DNA of 64,000 nt from Novosphingobium sp. (GTDB taxonomy: Bacteria > Pseudomonadota > Alphaproteobacteria > Sphingomonadales > Sphingomonadaceae), in NCBI GenBank assembly GCA_024236215.1, contig JACKKX010000002.1, positions 434,001-498,000 on the forward strand. The letters run 5' to 3'. The notes under the pieces were generated by a model. It was not told the origin of the DNA. It saw only the letters and a program-made list of their open reading frames with translations, and did not search any database. This document shows, in pieces, positions 1-8,578 of the stretch; positions within the stretch are counted from its first letter, which is position 1, and each line of letters opens with the position of its first letter. The position numbers and the translations under genes are program-made.

Positions 1-1
1 C

Positions 2-820
2 CTTTCGGCTTATCGGCGGGATCTTGAAGGGGCCGAGGAGGCGATCGGTCCGCTGATCGCGGCACAGGCGGAAGGGCTGGCCTCGCTGGGCGAGGCCTGG
101 GCTGGCCTTGCGGCGTCGAGCCTGGCGCGAAAATGTTCCGCGCTGCGTCAGTTCTTCGGCTTTCTGGTCGATGAGGGGCTGCGCGCCGACGATCCCTCGC
201 CGGCCTTGCCGCGCCCGCGCAGCCGCCGCCCCCTGCCGCGTCTGCTTGGACACGGCGAGGTAGAGGCGCTGTTCGCGCGCGCCGAGGATGAGGCTGGCAC
301 CGATCGGGCCGAGGCGGTGCGGTTGCTGGTGCTGCTCGAACTGCTCTATGGCTCGGGCCTCAGGGCCACCGAGCTGGTCTCGCTGCCGCTGGCGGCGGTG
401 CCACGCGATGCGCCGTTCCTCAATGTCACCGGCAAGGGCGGACAGCAGCGCCTGGTCCCCGTGAGCTCCCGCGCGCGCGCCGCGCTGTCGCGCTGGCTGG
501 CGCTGCGGCCGGAGGGTGGGCGACATCTGTTTCCTTCGACCGGGCGTCAGGGGCACCTGACCCGGGTGCGGCTGTTCCAGTTGCTGCGCGCGCTCGCGGC
601 GCGGGCCGGGATCGATCCCGAGAAGGTCAGCCCGCACGTGCTGCGTCACGCCTTTGCCACCCATCTGCTTGAGGGCGGGGCCGACCTGCGCGTGCTTCAG
701 ACCCTGCTGGGTCACGCCGACATTTCCACCACCCAGATCTATACCCACGTCGATTCCGCCCGGTTGGTCGCCCTGGTCAACGCGCGCCACCCTCTTGCGG
801 TGCGCGCCGGGCAGGTCTAG
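2..820 (+). CDS. xerD: Tyrosine recombinase XerD (5' end outside the window)
   Basis: Site-specific recombinase that, with XerC, resolves chromosome dimers at dif during cell division. The frame is open from base 2 with no start, so the N-terminus lies upstream. The visible part begins in the SAM-like core-binding domain (a SSLARKCSALRQFFGFL stretch). The catalytic domain follows, with the conserved Arg (GSGLRATEL), Lys (GKGGQQRLVP), HxxR (HVLRHAFATHLL), second His (LLGHADISTT) and the Tyr nucleophile in QIYTHV. The order is intact and the C-terminus has the usual length. XerD rather than XerC is inferred from the overall look and the position before accA; the alternative is another Xer paralogue. 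Confidence 0.88.
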   Translation, partial: LSAYRRDLEGAEEAIGPLIAAQAEGLASLGEAWAGLAASSLARKCSALRQFFGFLVDEGLRADDPSPALPRPRSRRPLPRLLGHGEVEALFARAEDEAGTDRAEAVRLLVLLELLYGSGLRATELVSLPLAAVPRDAPFLNVTGKGGQQRLVPVSSRARAALSRWLALRPEGGRHLFPSTGRQGHLTRVRLFQLLRALAARAGIDPEKVSPHVLRHAFATHLLEGGADLRVLQTLLGHADISTTQIYTHVDSARLVALVNARHPLAVRAGQV

Positions 821-829
821 CGGGCAAGG

Positions 830-1777
830 ATGATTTCCTATCTCGAGTTTGAAAAGCCGATCGCGGCGCTCGAAGCGCGGATCGCCGAACTGCGCCAGAC
901 CGCATCGGGCGGCGATGTCGATATCGGAGCCGAGATTCGCCGGCTTGAGGGCAAAAGCGCCGATCTCATCGCCAGTACCTATGCCGCGCTGACCCCCTGG
1001 CAGAAGACCCAGGTCGCGCGGCATCCGATGCGTCCGCATTTCCGCGATTTCGTCGAACACGCCTTCAGCGATTTCATGCCGCTGGGCGGCGATCGCTATT
1101 TCGGTGACGATCAGGCGATCATCGGCGGCTTCGCCCGGCTCGGCTCACGCCGGGTCATGTTGATCGGGCACGAGAAGGGGTATGACACCCAAAGCCGGAT
1201 CAAACACAATTTCGGGATGGGCAAGCCCGAAGGCTATCGCAAGGCGGTGCGGCTGATGGAGCTGGCCGGACGCTTTGGTCTACCTGTGGTGACATTGGTC
1301 GACACTTCGGGTGCCTTTCCCGGGGTAGAGGCAGAGGAGCGCGGTCAGGCCGAAGCGATCGCTCGCTCCACCGAAGCCTGTCTCGCCCTGCCGGTGCCGA
1401 TGGTCGCCGCGATCGTGGGTGAGGGCGGCTCGGGCGGGGCGGTGGCGCTGGCCAGCGCCGAGCGGGTGCTGATGTTCGAACACGCGGTCTATTCGGTGAT
1501 CTCGCCCGAAGGCTGCGCCTCGATCCTGTGGCGAACCAACGAAAAGGCCGCCAAGGCCGCCGAAGCCATGAAGGTTACCGCGCAGGACCTGCTTTCGCTG
1601 GGAGTGATCGACCGGATCGTCAAGGAACCCGTCGGCGGGGCGCACCGCGATCCGGCGGGCGCGGCGGCGGCACTGGGCGGCGCGATCGGCGAGGAGCTCG
1701 ATCAGCTTTCGGGGCTGAGCCGCGAGAAGCTGCGCGCCAGGCGCGAAGAGCGTTTCCTGCGCATTGGCGAGGGCTGA
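830..1777 (+). CDS. accA: Acetyl-CoA carboxylase carboxyltransferase subunit alpha
   Basis: Alpha subunit of the carboxyltransferase half of acetyl-CoA carboxylase, which forms malonyl-CoA for fatty-acid synthesis in the cytosol as an alpha2beta2 complex with AccD. It has 315 residues, the usual length. The N-terminus MISYLEFEKPIAALE and the core segments (DDQAIIGGFARLG, GFGLPVVTLVDTSGAFPG-like, GEGGSGGAVAL, SVISPEGCASILWR) are typical of the family. It starts 10 bp after the xerD stop, so the two are probably co-transcribed. Confidence 0.95.
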   Translation: MISYLEFEKPIAALEARIAELRQTASGGDVDIGAEIRRLEGKSADLIASTYAALTPWQKTQVARHPMRPHFRDFVEHAFSDFMPLGGDRYFGDDQAIIGGFARLGSRRVMLIGHEKGYDTQSRIKHNFGMGKPEGYRKAVRLMELAGRFGLPVVTLVDTSGAFPGVEAEERGQAEAIARSTEACLALPVPMVAAIVGEGGSGGAVALASAERVLMFEHAVYSVISPEGCASILWRTNEKAAKAAEAMKVTAQDLLSLGVIDRIVKEPVGGAHRDPAGAAAALGGAIGEELDQLSGLSREKLRARREERFLRIGEG

Positions 1778-1876
1778 ACGGGGCGAAGCGAACCCCTGCG
1801 GCGATAACGGGCCTTTTCAATCGCTTGGCAAAAGCCTACCCCTCGGACTGTTAACCAGTTTCGGGAGGAGCAGCCC

Positions 1877-3352
1877 ATGGCCCCGCGCAAGACCTCGCTT
1901 TTCAACCGCATCGCCGTCGGAACGGCGATTTCGATCATGGCCCTGCCGGTTGCACAGGCCGCAACCAGCACGGTCCAGTCAATCAGCGAAAAGGACAAGC
2001 AGGAAGGCGCCAAGGCGCATCCCCAGCTGGTCGAGGAATTCGGCGGGGCCGAAACCGGCACCCAGGCGGCCTATGTCGAATCGGTGGGCAAGAACATCGC
2101 GGTGCAGTCCGGCCTGTCCAACGCGACCGGCGATTTCACCGTCACCCTGCTCAATTCGCCGGTGAACAACGCCTTCGCCATCCCCGGCGGCTATATCTAT
2201 TCGACCCGCCAGCTGGTGGCGCTGATGAACAACGAGGCAGAGCTTGCCGCCGTTCTTGGGCATGAGGTTGGCCACGTCGCGGCGCGCCATTCGGCCAAGC
2301 GGCAAAGCGCGGCGACCCGCAACGCGGTGATCGGAGTGCTGGGAACGCTGCTCACCGGGGCGCTGCTGGGCAACAGCGGGATCGGCCAGCTGCTCCAGCA
2401 AGGGTTCATGCAGGGTTCGCAGTTGCTGACGCTCAAGTATTCGCGCAAGCAGGAAACCGAGGCCGACAACCTGGGCGTGCAATACCTTAACAGTGCGGGC
2501 TACGATCCGCGCGCGATGTCGACCGTATTGCAGAGCCTTGCCAACCAGACCGCGCTCGAAGCCAAACTGATGGGAACCACCGACCGGGTGCCCGAATGGG
2601 CCTCGACCCATCCCGACCCTGCATCGCGGGTGCGCGCGGCGCTGGCCCGGGCTGGCGCCAGTTCAAAAGGCAAGACCAACCGCGATCTGTTCCTGAGCAA
2701 GATCGGCGGGCTGACCTATGGCGACGATCCCAAGCAGGGCGTGGTCGATGGGCGCAAGTTCACCCATCCGTTCATGAAGCTCTATTTCGAGGCGCCGAGC
2801 GGGTTCTATCTGGTCAACGGAACGCGCGCAGTCGCGATTTCGGGCCAGTCGGGCAAGGGGCAGTTCACCGCCGCGGCCTACAAGGGCGACATGGATGCCT
2901 ATATCAAGGCGGCTTTCGCGGCGCTGACCCAATCGGGCCAGGCGCAGATCGATCCCGGCGAGATTACCCGGACCACCGTCAACGGGATCAAGGCGGCCTA
3001 CGCCACCGCGCGGGTCAATTCGAGCAGCAACAGCCAGGTCGATGTCACCGTATTCGCTTACGAGCTGGCCGCCGATCAGGCAGTCCATTTCGTCACGGTG
3101 GTGCCGGCGGGCAGCACTTCCACCTTTACCGGCATGTTCGGGTCGCTGCGCCGGATCAGCGATGCCGAAGCTGCTGCGGTCAAGCCGCGCAAGCTGGTGG
3201 TGGTCACTGTCAAGAAGGGCGACACGGTGCAGTCACTGGCGCAGAAGATGGCCTATTCGGACGCGCCGCTCGATCGGTTCCTGGTGCTCAATGGGCTGAC
3301 GTCCTCGAGCATCGTCAAGGCCGGGGACAAGGTCAAGCTCGTTACCTACTGA
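1877..3352 (+). CDS. Periplasmic M48-family zinc metalloprotease with C-terminal LysM domain
   Basis: Probable envelope protease or chaperone of the BepA/YfgC/LoiP type, which clears misfolded outer-membrane proteins. The 491-residue product has an N-terminal export signal (about residues 1-29, ending AQA). The zinc motif HEVGH lies at about residues 129-133 and the third ligand in a TEAD motif near residue 195. A LysM peptidoglycan-binding domain fills roughly the last 50 residues (VKKGDTVQSLAQK to the end). BepA relatives usually carry TPR repeats, whereas here LysM replaces them, as in many alphaproteobacterial members. The start is supported by GGGAGGAG a few bases before ATG. A terminator-like hairpin follows. 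Confidence 0.9.
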   Translation: MAPRKTSLFNRIAVGTAISIMALPVAQAATSTVQSISEKDKQEGAKAHPQLVEEFGGAETGTQAAYVESVGKNIAVQSGLSNATGDFTVTLLNSPVNNAFAIPGGYIYSTRQLVALMNNEAELAAVLGHEVGHVAARHSAKRQSAATRNAVIGVLGTLLTGALLGNSGIGQLLQQGFMQGSQLLTLKYSRKQETEADNLGVQYLNSAGYDPRAMSTVLQSLANQTALEAKLMGTTDRVPEWASTHPDPASRVRAALARAGASSKGKTNRDLFLSKIGGLTYGDDPKQGVVDGRKFTHPFMKLYFEAPSGFYLVNGTRAVAISGQSGKGQFTAAAYKGDMDAYIKAAFAALTQSGQAQIDPGEITRTTVNGIKAAYATARVNSSSNSQVDVTVFAYELAADQAVHFVTVVPAGSTSTFTGMFGSLRRISDAEAAAVKPRKLVVVTVKKGDTVQSLAQKMAYSDAPLDRFLVLNGLTSSSIVKAGDKVKLVTY

Positions 3353-3375
3353 GCGCGCTGTCCGGGCAAAGAGAA

Positions 3376-3401
3376 AGGGCGGCAGGTTTCCCTGCCGCCC
3401 T
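3376..3401. terminator. Bidirectional intrinsic terminator between the M48 gene and the pilin gene
   Basis: A perfect 11-bp stem (AGGGCGGCAGG / CCTGCCGCCCT) with a TTTC loop sits between convergent genes. T-rich tracts follow on both strands (CCATTTT on plus; TTTCTCTTT on minus). It can end the M48 transcript and the minus-strand pilin transcript. Confidence 0.8.
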
Positions 3402-3426
3402 CTCCATTTTCAAACCAAGCTCAGGC

Positions 3427-3609
3427 TTAGGCAGCCGAGGCGTTGGCGGTCGACATCGCCGACGAGGTGGTGTTGAAGGTGGTCTGCAGCTCGTTGCCCA
3501 GGCCCTGCATGGCAGTGATGGCGGCAACGGCGATCAGGGCAGCGATCAGGCCATATTCGATGGCGGTCGCACCAGCTTCGTCACGGAAAAGCTTGTTGAT
3601 GAACTTCAT
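3427..3609 (-). CDS. Flp family type IVb pilin
   Basis: Major-type Flp/Fap pilin of the Tad secretion and adhesion system. The 60-residue product has the class prepilin organisation: a short basic leader, a Gly cleavage site in EAGATAIEYGL with the conserved Glu-Tyr pair right after it, then one hydrophobic helix (GLIAALIAVAAITAM). Cleavage by a TadV/CpaA-type peptidase would precede ATAIEY. No cpa/tad assembly genes are in the window, so the assembly machinery must be elsewhere. The gene ends in the bidirectional hairpin at 3376-3401. A second, divergent pilin lies upstream on the same strand. Confidence 0.9.
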   Translation of the reverse strand: MKFINKLFRDEAGATAIEYGLIAALIAVAAITAMQGLGNELQTTFNTTSSAMSTANASAA

Positions 3610-3704
3610 GATCAGTCTCCTATAGGCAGTCTTCAGTTACCCGGCTCATTCGATGTTACTCGGATCAGCACCTGCCGGATTAGGTGCAAAGTCTTGAGAA
3701 ATAT

Positions 3705-3899
3705 TTAATGCCCCGTTGAGCTGCTAACCGCCTGCGCGGTCTTGCTGGAAACGGCGTTCCAGGTGTTCTGGCTCTCGCTGGCGAAGTTCTGCAGGGCGCT
3801 GAACATGGCGATCACGATCAGCGAGCAGATGAGTCCCATCTCGATCGCGGAGGTGCCGCGCTCGTCATGGATCAGGTGCTTGAGGATCGCCTTGATCAT
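3705..3899 (-). CDS. Flp-type pilin-like protein with atypical Glu-Met motif
   Basis: This 64-residue pilin-like product lies upstream of the canonical Flp pilin on the same strand. It keeps the prepilin layout: basic leader, Gly in DERGTSAIEMGL, then a hydrophobic helix (LICSLIVIAMFSAL). The Tyr that normally follows the conserved Glu is Met. The C-terminal part is polar and Ser/Thr rich. It may be a minor Flp subunit or a diverging paralogue. The two pilin genes are separated by about 95 bp that may carry a separate promoter for the downstream gene. Function beyond pilin-like is inferred. Confidence 0.78.
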   Translation of the reverse strand: MIKAILKHLIHDERGTSAIEMGLICSLIVIAMFSALQNFASESQNTWNAVSSKTAQAVSSSTGH

Positions 3900-3997
3900 T
3901 GCTGTTCCCGCTTCCAGAGCAGTTCGATCCCCGCTTTTTGCAGGTCATCCCTAAGGAAAGGTTGAAAAGGGCGACGCCGTTGAAAAAAATTCCGACA

Positions 3998-4396
3998 ATG
4001 ATTCCAGTGGTCGCCGTGGCATTGATCGATTCCCGGCAGCGCGTGCTGATGCAGCGTCGCCCGCTTGGGAAAGCCCACGGTGGGCTATGGGAATTTCCGG
4101 GAGGCAAGGTGGAAGCCACGGAAACCTTCGCTCAGGCACTGATCCGCGAGGTTTCGGAAGAGCTAGGGCTGGTGCTCGAGGCCGACGAACTCAGGCCGCT
4201 CAGCTTCGCCGCTTTGCCGGACGAGCCGGTTGTCCTGCTGCTTTACACCTGTTGCCGCTGGCAGGGCGAGCCGCAGGGCCGCGAGGCTGAAGAGATTGGC
4301 TGGTTCAGCGCGAACGAACTTGCACAGCTGGCCATGCCGCCGCTCGATGTGCCGCTTGCCAGGGGCGTATCGCTGCTGCTCGAAAGCGTCAATTAG
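3998..4396 (+). CDS. mutT: 8-oxo-dGTP diphosphatase-like Nudix hydrolase (MutT-like)
   Basis: Probable sanitiser of oxidised nucleotides that hydrolyses 8-oxo-dGTP and so prevents A:T to C:G transversions. From this ATG the product is 132 residues, the usual MutT length. The Nudix box is complete: GKVEATE, seven residues, then REVSEELGL. The start is uncertain. An in-frame TTG at 3980 gives six more residues, and a start at 3899 would run into the divergent pilin start and add residues unlike the family. The gene is divergent from the pilins. MutT rather than another Nudix enzyme is inferred from the VAVALID and RVLMQRRP segments. Confidence 0.82.
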   Translation: MIPVVAVALIDSRQRVLMQRRPLGKAHGGLWEFPGGKVEATETFAQALIREVSEELGLVLEADELRPLSFAALPDEPVVLLLYTCCRWQGEPQGREAEEIGWFSANELAQLAMPPLDVPLARGVSLLLESVN

Positions 4397-4441
4397 CCGC
4401 TTGCCAAGCCGGATCGAGGCCCCTATGTGCGCCACTCCAAC

Positions 4442-4518
4442 GCGCCCGTAGCTCAGCTGGATAGAGCATCAGACTACGAATCTGAGGGTCGGACGTTCGA
4501 ATCGTTCCGGGCGCGCCA
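4442..4518 (+). tRNA. tRNA-Arg (anticodon ACG)
   Basis: A 77-nt cloverleaf. The acceptor stem GCGCCCG pairs with CGGGCGC, the D-arm is GCTC...GAGC, the anticodon stem TCAGA/TCTGA encloses loop CTACGAA (anticodon ACG), and the T-arm contains GTTCGAATC. CCA is encoded. A34 would be deaminated to inosine to read CGU/CGC/CGA. A strong hairpin follows at once. Confidence 0.96.
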
Positions 4519-4558
4519 TTACAAAAACGGCTCTCCGCAAGGAGGGCCGTTTTTGTAA
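4519..4558. terminator. Intrinsic terminator after tRNA-Arg, probably bidirectional
   Basis: A long stem starts directly after the tRNA. The outer stem TTACAAAAACGGC pairs with GCCGTTTTTGTAA and the inner stem TCTCC with GGAGG around a GCAA tetraloop. The outer arms give U-runs in both directions, so the hairpin can also end the convergent minus-strand gene at 4583. Confidence 0.9.
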
Positions 4559-4582
4559 TTGAGGGTCATGGGACGATGCGAA

Positions 4583-5953
4583 TCAGCCCGCGCAACCGGG
4601 TATCGCGGTGCCGCAGAGCCAGCCAGGGGTGACTTCGCCCAAGGCAAAGGGCCACAGGGCCGCCGCGAAGGCTAGCACCGCCGCCGCCACGACCAGCGCC
4701 CCGCGCCGGGGCAGACCCATCCGCTTCCATTCCATCGCCGCCATCGCATGGCCCAGCATCAGCGGGATGAAATAGTGGTAGAGATAGAGCACCCGCAGCC
4801 CGTCAAGGTATTGCAGGGCCCCCATGTTGGCGCCCCAGGCGAGCAGCAGCATGGTGCGGGTCCGGTTGTCCATCAGGCGCGAGGGCAGAAGACTGGTGAT
4901 CACGCCGAACAGTGAGACCAGCCAGACGACCAGATTTGGGATCAGCCCGATCGCGTGCATGGTTCCGCTTGACCGGTCGGAGCGGAACAGGATCATGCCG
5001 CTGCCCAACAGCCAGTCGCTGGGGTGCGAGCCGTGGGCATCGCTCTCGGTAATCGTCGCCAGATCGTCGCGCATCCGGGCCTGGATTCCCTGCGCCACCC
5101 CTGCGATTGCCGCAGGACCCCATTCACCGGTCTCGATCGCGCGCGCGTGCGCGGGCGAAATGAAGGCCAGATCCGCCTGTCCGGCGGGGGTTGCCGGGTC
5201 TGGCGCAAGCGGGGTCAGGGCGATGTATGCCGCGAGGGCCAGCGCGGCAGCAGCCAGCCCGCCGCCCGCCCCGGCGGCAATCCGCTTTGCCAGTTCGGGC
5301 AAATCCTGCGCTTTGGCGGGCGGCCATAGCAGGAACGGCGCCATGATCCCAAGCATCGCCGCGTTGGCCCTAACCAGTGCCGCCGCCACCAGGCAGGCAC
5401 CGAAAGCGAAGGTCGCCAGCCACCCGCGACGCTTGACTGCACGCAGCGCGGCAAGGATCGCACCGAGGACAAAGGCGAGCTGAAAGGCATCCAGTTGCGC
5501 GGCGCGGATTTGCACCAGCACTGCGGTATCGGCCAGGAACAGCAGCGATAACAGGGCGGCGGCCCAGGTGCTCGCGGTCAGCTCAAGCATGATGAGCGCG
5601 AAGAGCCCGGCGGCGATCGCGCCGAACAATGCCGGGGCCAAGCGAGGCCCGACATAGTCGAACCCGGCGGGCATGGCTTCGGCCGCAATCGCTTCTTCCG
5701 CCCCGATCCGCTTCCAGTCGGCCTGGGTATTGCGTCCGCTGGCCATGTCGCCCGCCGCGATCAGCATCATCCCCAGCGGCGGATGCGAGGCGAACTGGGC
5801 GCGCCCTTCGTGGTAACGCGCGGTGGAGGTGAGATAATAGGTCTCATCCCAGATCGGCGCCTTCACCGTGTCCAACCGCTGGAAATACAGCAGTGCGGCC
5901 ACGGCCACGATCAGTGCGGCCAGCCAGGCAGACGATCGGAACAGGGCGTTCAT
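4583..5953 (-). CDS. Polytopic glycosyltransferase, GT39/PMT-like (dolichyl-phosphate-mannose-protein mannosyltransferase family)
   Basis: Integral membrane GT-C-fold enzyme that would transfer a sugar from a polyprenyl-phosphate donor on the outer face of the inner membrane. The 456-residue product has a transmembrane segment at its N-terminus. The first periplasmic loop carries the acidic catalytic motif (APIWDETYYL, with Asp-Glu). A second conserved motif, ASHPPLGMMLIA, follows, then many hydrophobic helices. The length is typical of bacterial PMT-like proteins. Acceptor and sugar cannot be told from sequence. The gene is divergent from the phospholipase D-like gene. Confidence 0.8.
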   Translation of the reverse strand: MNALFRSSAWLAALIVAVAALLYFQRLDTVKAPIWDETYYLTSTARYHEGRAQFASHPPLGMMLIAAGDMASGRNTQADWKRIGAEEAIAAEAMPAGFDYVGPRLAPALFGAIAAGLFALIMLELTASTWAAALLSLLFLADTAVLVQIRAAQLDAFQLAFVLGAILAALRAVKRRGWLATFAFGACLVAAALVRANAAMLGIMAPFLLWPPAKAQDLPELAKRIAAGAGGGLAAAALALAAYIALTPLAPDPATPAGQADLAFISPAHARAIETGEWGPAAIAGVAQGIQARMRDDLATITESDAHGSHPSDWLLGSGMILFRSDRSSGTMHAIGLIPNLVVWLVSLFGVITSLLPSRLMDNRTRTMLLLAWGANMGALQYLDGLRVLYLYHYFIPLMLGHAMAAMEWKRMGLPRRGALVVAAAVLAFAAALWPFALGEVTPGWLCGTAIPGCAG

Positions 5954-6024
5954 GGTTTCCGCATGTCATATCGCGAAGGCGAGGAAAAGGTGACTGGCCC
6001 GCGCGCGGTGGATATGATGCGGAT

Positions 6025-7518
6025 ATGGAAGAGGAAAGCCCGTCTGCGCCGGCCAGCCCATCGGTCTGGCGCTTTGCTAGGGCAAGCCGCGCGCATGTCG
6101 TCGTCGATGCCGCGGCCTTTTTCCTGCTGATGCAACAGGCGATGCTGGGCGCCCGGCAGCGGATCATGCTGATCGGGTGGGATTTCGATACGCGGGTGCG
6201 GCTGGGTCCGGGGCGGCGCTGGTGGAATGCCCCGGATCGTTCGAAATGGCCCGCGCGTCTGGGCGCCTTCGTGATCTGGCTGTGCAAGCGCAACCCGGAC
6301 CTGGAGGTGCGGGTTCTGAAATGGAATATCGGCGCGCTCAAATTCCTGTTTCGCGGATCGATGATCGTTGATCTGCTGCGCTGGTGGCTGCACCGCGCGA
6401 TCGATTTCCGGTTCGATTCGGCCCATCCGATCGGCTGTAGTCACCACCAGAAAATCGTGGTGATCGACGGTGCTTTCGCGGTCTGCGGCGGGATCGACCT
6501 GACCGGCGATCGCTGGGACACGCCTGAACACCTTGAGGGCGACCCGCGCCGCCATCATCCCCACGGCAGCGGCCTCTATGGGCCGTGGCACGATCTTTCG
6601 ATGATGGTCGAGGGCGAGGCCGCCGCTGCCCTGGCCGAGCTGGGGCGCGAACGCTGGATCCAGGCCGGGGGTGCGGCGCTGCTGCCTTGCGCCGGGCAGG
6701 ACGAAAGCGCTTGGCCGCAGACGCTGAATGCCGAATTCCGCGACGTCGAGATCGGAATCGCCCGGACCCGTCCGGCATGGGGCGGGCTTGAACAGATCCA
6801 CGAGATCGAGGCACTCTATCTCGAACACATCGCCCGCGCGCGGCGCTTCATCTATGCCGAGAGCCAGTATTTCTCCTCGCGCGCGATTGCCGAGGCAATT
6901 GCCCGGCGCGTTGCCGAACCCGATCCGCCCGAGATCGTTTTGATCAACCCGCTGGAGGCCGAGGGCTGGCTTGAACAGGCGGCGATGGACGGGGCGCGGG
7001 TGCGGCTGTGCCATGCCATCGCCGAGCGCGACTATGCGCGCCGCTTTCGCATTTTCGTGCCGCGCAACGCGGCAGGAACCCCGATCTATGTCCATTCCAA
7101 GATGATGATTGTCGACGACGAGGTGGTGCGGGTCGGCTCGTCGAACATGAACAACCGTTCGCTCGGGCTCGACAGCGAATGCGATCTGTTCATCGACGCC
7201 GCGCGGCCGGGCAATGCTCATGCCACAGCGGCAATCGCACACCTGCGCCACCGGCTGCTGGCCGAACATCTCGGCTTGGAACCAAACAAGGTTGCCGCGT
7301 GGCTGAAGGCCGATGGTTCGATGATCCGCTTGATCGAGACCGCGCCGCGCGGCGGCAAGCGGCTCGACGCTTTTGTCTTGCGCCCGCTTTCCGATACGGA
7401 GAAAGCAGTGGCTGACAACGCGCTGCTCGATCCCGAGCGGCCCGAGGATCTGTTCGAGCCGATCGGCCGACGGCGCGGACTGTTCCGCATCGGCGGCCTG
7501 CTGCGCCGACCGCGTTAG
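6025..7518 (+). CDS. Phospholipase D family protein (cardiolipin synthase-like)
   Basis: Member of the PLD superfamily with two HKD motifs: HQKIVVIDG at about residues 141-149 and HSKMMIVDDE at about residues 357-366, the latter followed by GSSNMNNRSLG. Such enzymes form or break phosphodiester bonds in phospholipids through a phospho-His intermediate. There is no N-terminal membrane anchor, unlike the bacterial Cls of E. coli, so a PLD-like transphosphatidylase is equally possible. The ATG at 6025 was chosen because upstream codons overlap the divergent gene and encode unlikely arginine-rich sequence. The length becomes 497 residues. Confidence 0.82.
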   Translation: MEEESPSAPASPSVWRFARASRAHVVVDAAAFFLLMQQAMLGARQRIMLIGWDFDTRVRLGPGRRWWNAPDRSKWPARLGAFVIWLCKRNPDLEVRVLKWNIGALKFLFRGSMIVDLLRWWLHRAIDFRFDSAHPIGCSHHQKIVVIDGAFAVCGGIDLTGDRWDTPEHLEGDPRRHHPHGSGLYGPWHDLSMMVEGEAAAALAELGRERWIQAGGAALLPCAGQDESAWPQTLNAEFRDVEIGIARTRPAWGGLEQIHEIEALYLEHIARARRFIYAESQYFSSRAIAEAIARRVAEPDPPEIVLINPLEAEGWLEQAAMDGARVRLCHAIAERDYARRFRIFVPRNAAGTPIYVHSKMMIVDDEVVRVGSSNMNNRSLGLDSECDLFIDAARPGNAHATAAIAHLRHRLLAEHLGLEPNKVAAWLKADGSMIRLIETAPRGGKRLDAFVLRPLSDTEKAVADNALLDPERPEDLFEPIGRRRGLFRIGGLLRRPR

Positions 7519-7529
7519 GGAGACGAGAC

Positions 7530-8138
7530 TTGAGCTGCGATCACGATGGCCGCGACGAAGGCCCGATGGACAAGCTGCCGGTGCCGGGCGAGGTGCAGGA
7601 AGCGATCCGCACGCTGATCCGCTGGTCGGGCGACGATCCGACGCGCGAAGGCCTGATCGATACCCCGGCGCGGGTGGCGCGGGCGTGGAAGGAATATTGC
7701 CAGGGCTACGAGGCCGATCCGGCGCACCACCTTTCGCGCCAGTTCGAGGAAGTGGGCGGCTATGACGAGCTTGTGCTGCTCAAGGACATTCCCTTCCAGT
7801 CGCACTGCGAGCACCACATGGCCCCGATCACCGGCAAGGCGGCAATCGCCTATATGCCGCGCGAGCGGGTGGTGGGCATTTCCAAGCTGGCCCGCGTGCT
7901 CCACGGCTATGCCCGGCGGCTGCAGATCCAGGAACGGCTGACCGCCGAAGTGGCGCAATGCATCTGGGACAACCTCAATCCACACGGCGTCGCTGTAGTG
8001 ATCGAGGCGCAGCACGGCTGCATGACCGGGCGCGGGGTCAAGACTCCGGGCGTCGGCATGGTCACCAGCCGGCTAATGGGCTGCTTTCTCGACGATCACC
8101 GCAGCCGCAAGGAAGTGCTGAGCCTGATGGGGTATTGA
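7530..8138 (+). CDS. folE: GTP cyclohydrolase I
   Basis: Cytosolic enzyme converting GTP to 7,8-dihydroneopterin triphosphate, the first step of folate (and queuosine precursor) synthesis. Core signatures are present: TREGLIDTPARVARAW, the zinc-site SHCEHHMAPI with a further Cys in QHGCMTGRGV, ERVVGISKLARV and LQIQERLT. The TTG start is favoured because AGGGAGA lies 7-9 bases upstream. The next in-frame ATG at 7566 lacks a clear ribosome site but would also leave the whole catalytic domain. The gene is followed one base later by the thioesterase gene. Confidence 0.95.
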   Translation: MSCDHDGRDEGPMDKLPVPGEVQEAIRTLIRWSGDDPTREGLIDTPARVARAWKEYCQGYEADPAHHLSRQFEEVGGYDELVLLKDIPFQSHCEHHMAPITGKAAIAYMPRERVVGISKLARVLHGYARRLQIQERLTAEVAQCIWDNLNPHGVAVVIEAQHGCMTGRGVKTPGVGMVTSRLMGCFLDDHRSRKEVLSLMGY

Positions 8139-8139
8139 G

Positions 8140-8571
8140 GTGGCCGAAGCGTTGCAACCGGTGATGACCATCGCCGAACTGGCGGAGTTTTTCGCTGCCG
8201 CATTCCCTGGAACGAAGCAGGCCGCCGATGCGGGGATCAGGGCGATCGAGCCGGGCAAGGTGCGCATGGCGCACGAGCCGGACAAAGCAAGTTTGCGCCC
8301 AGGCGGAATCGTTTCGGGGCCAACCCAGATGGGCCTGGCCGACCGCGCGGCCTATGCGGTGATCCTGGCCCACATCGGCCCGGTGGCGATGGCGGTGACC
8401 AGCAACCTCAACATGAGTTTTCTGCGCGCGGTGGAATACCGCACGGTCATGGCCGATGCCGAGTTGATAAAGCTGGGCAAGCGTCTTGCCACGGTCGACG
8501 TGCGGCTGTGGCAGGAAGATCCTTCGCGGGTGTTGGCGCAGGCCACGGTGACCTACGCCATCCCAGGGTAG
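8140..8571 (+). CDS. PaaI-type hotdog thioesterase
   Basis: Small single-domain hotdog-fold acyl-CoA thioesterase of the PaaI/YbgC superfamily (143 residues). The hotdog helix segment GPTQMGLADRAAYAVI and the strand run VAMAVTSNLNMSFLRAV, then ADAELIKLGKRLATVDV, fit the family. The substrate cannot be predicted. It begins with GTG one base after the folE stop and ends a few bases before the convergent peroxiredoxin gene, so it is translationally linked to folE. Confidence 0.75.
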   Translation: MAEALQPVMTIAELAEFFAAAFPGTKQAADAGIRAIEPGKVRMAHEPDKASLRPGGIVSGPTQMGLADRAAYAVILAHIGPVAMAVTSNLNMSFLRAVEYRTVMADAELIKLGKRLATVDVRLWQEDPSRVLAQATVTYAIPG

Positions 8572-8578
8572 TCTTTGC

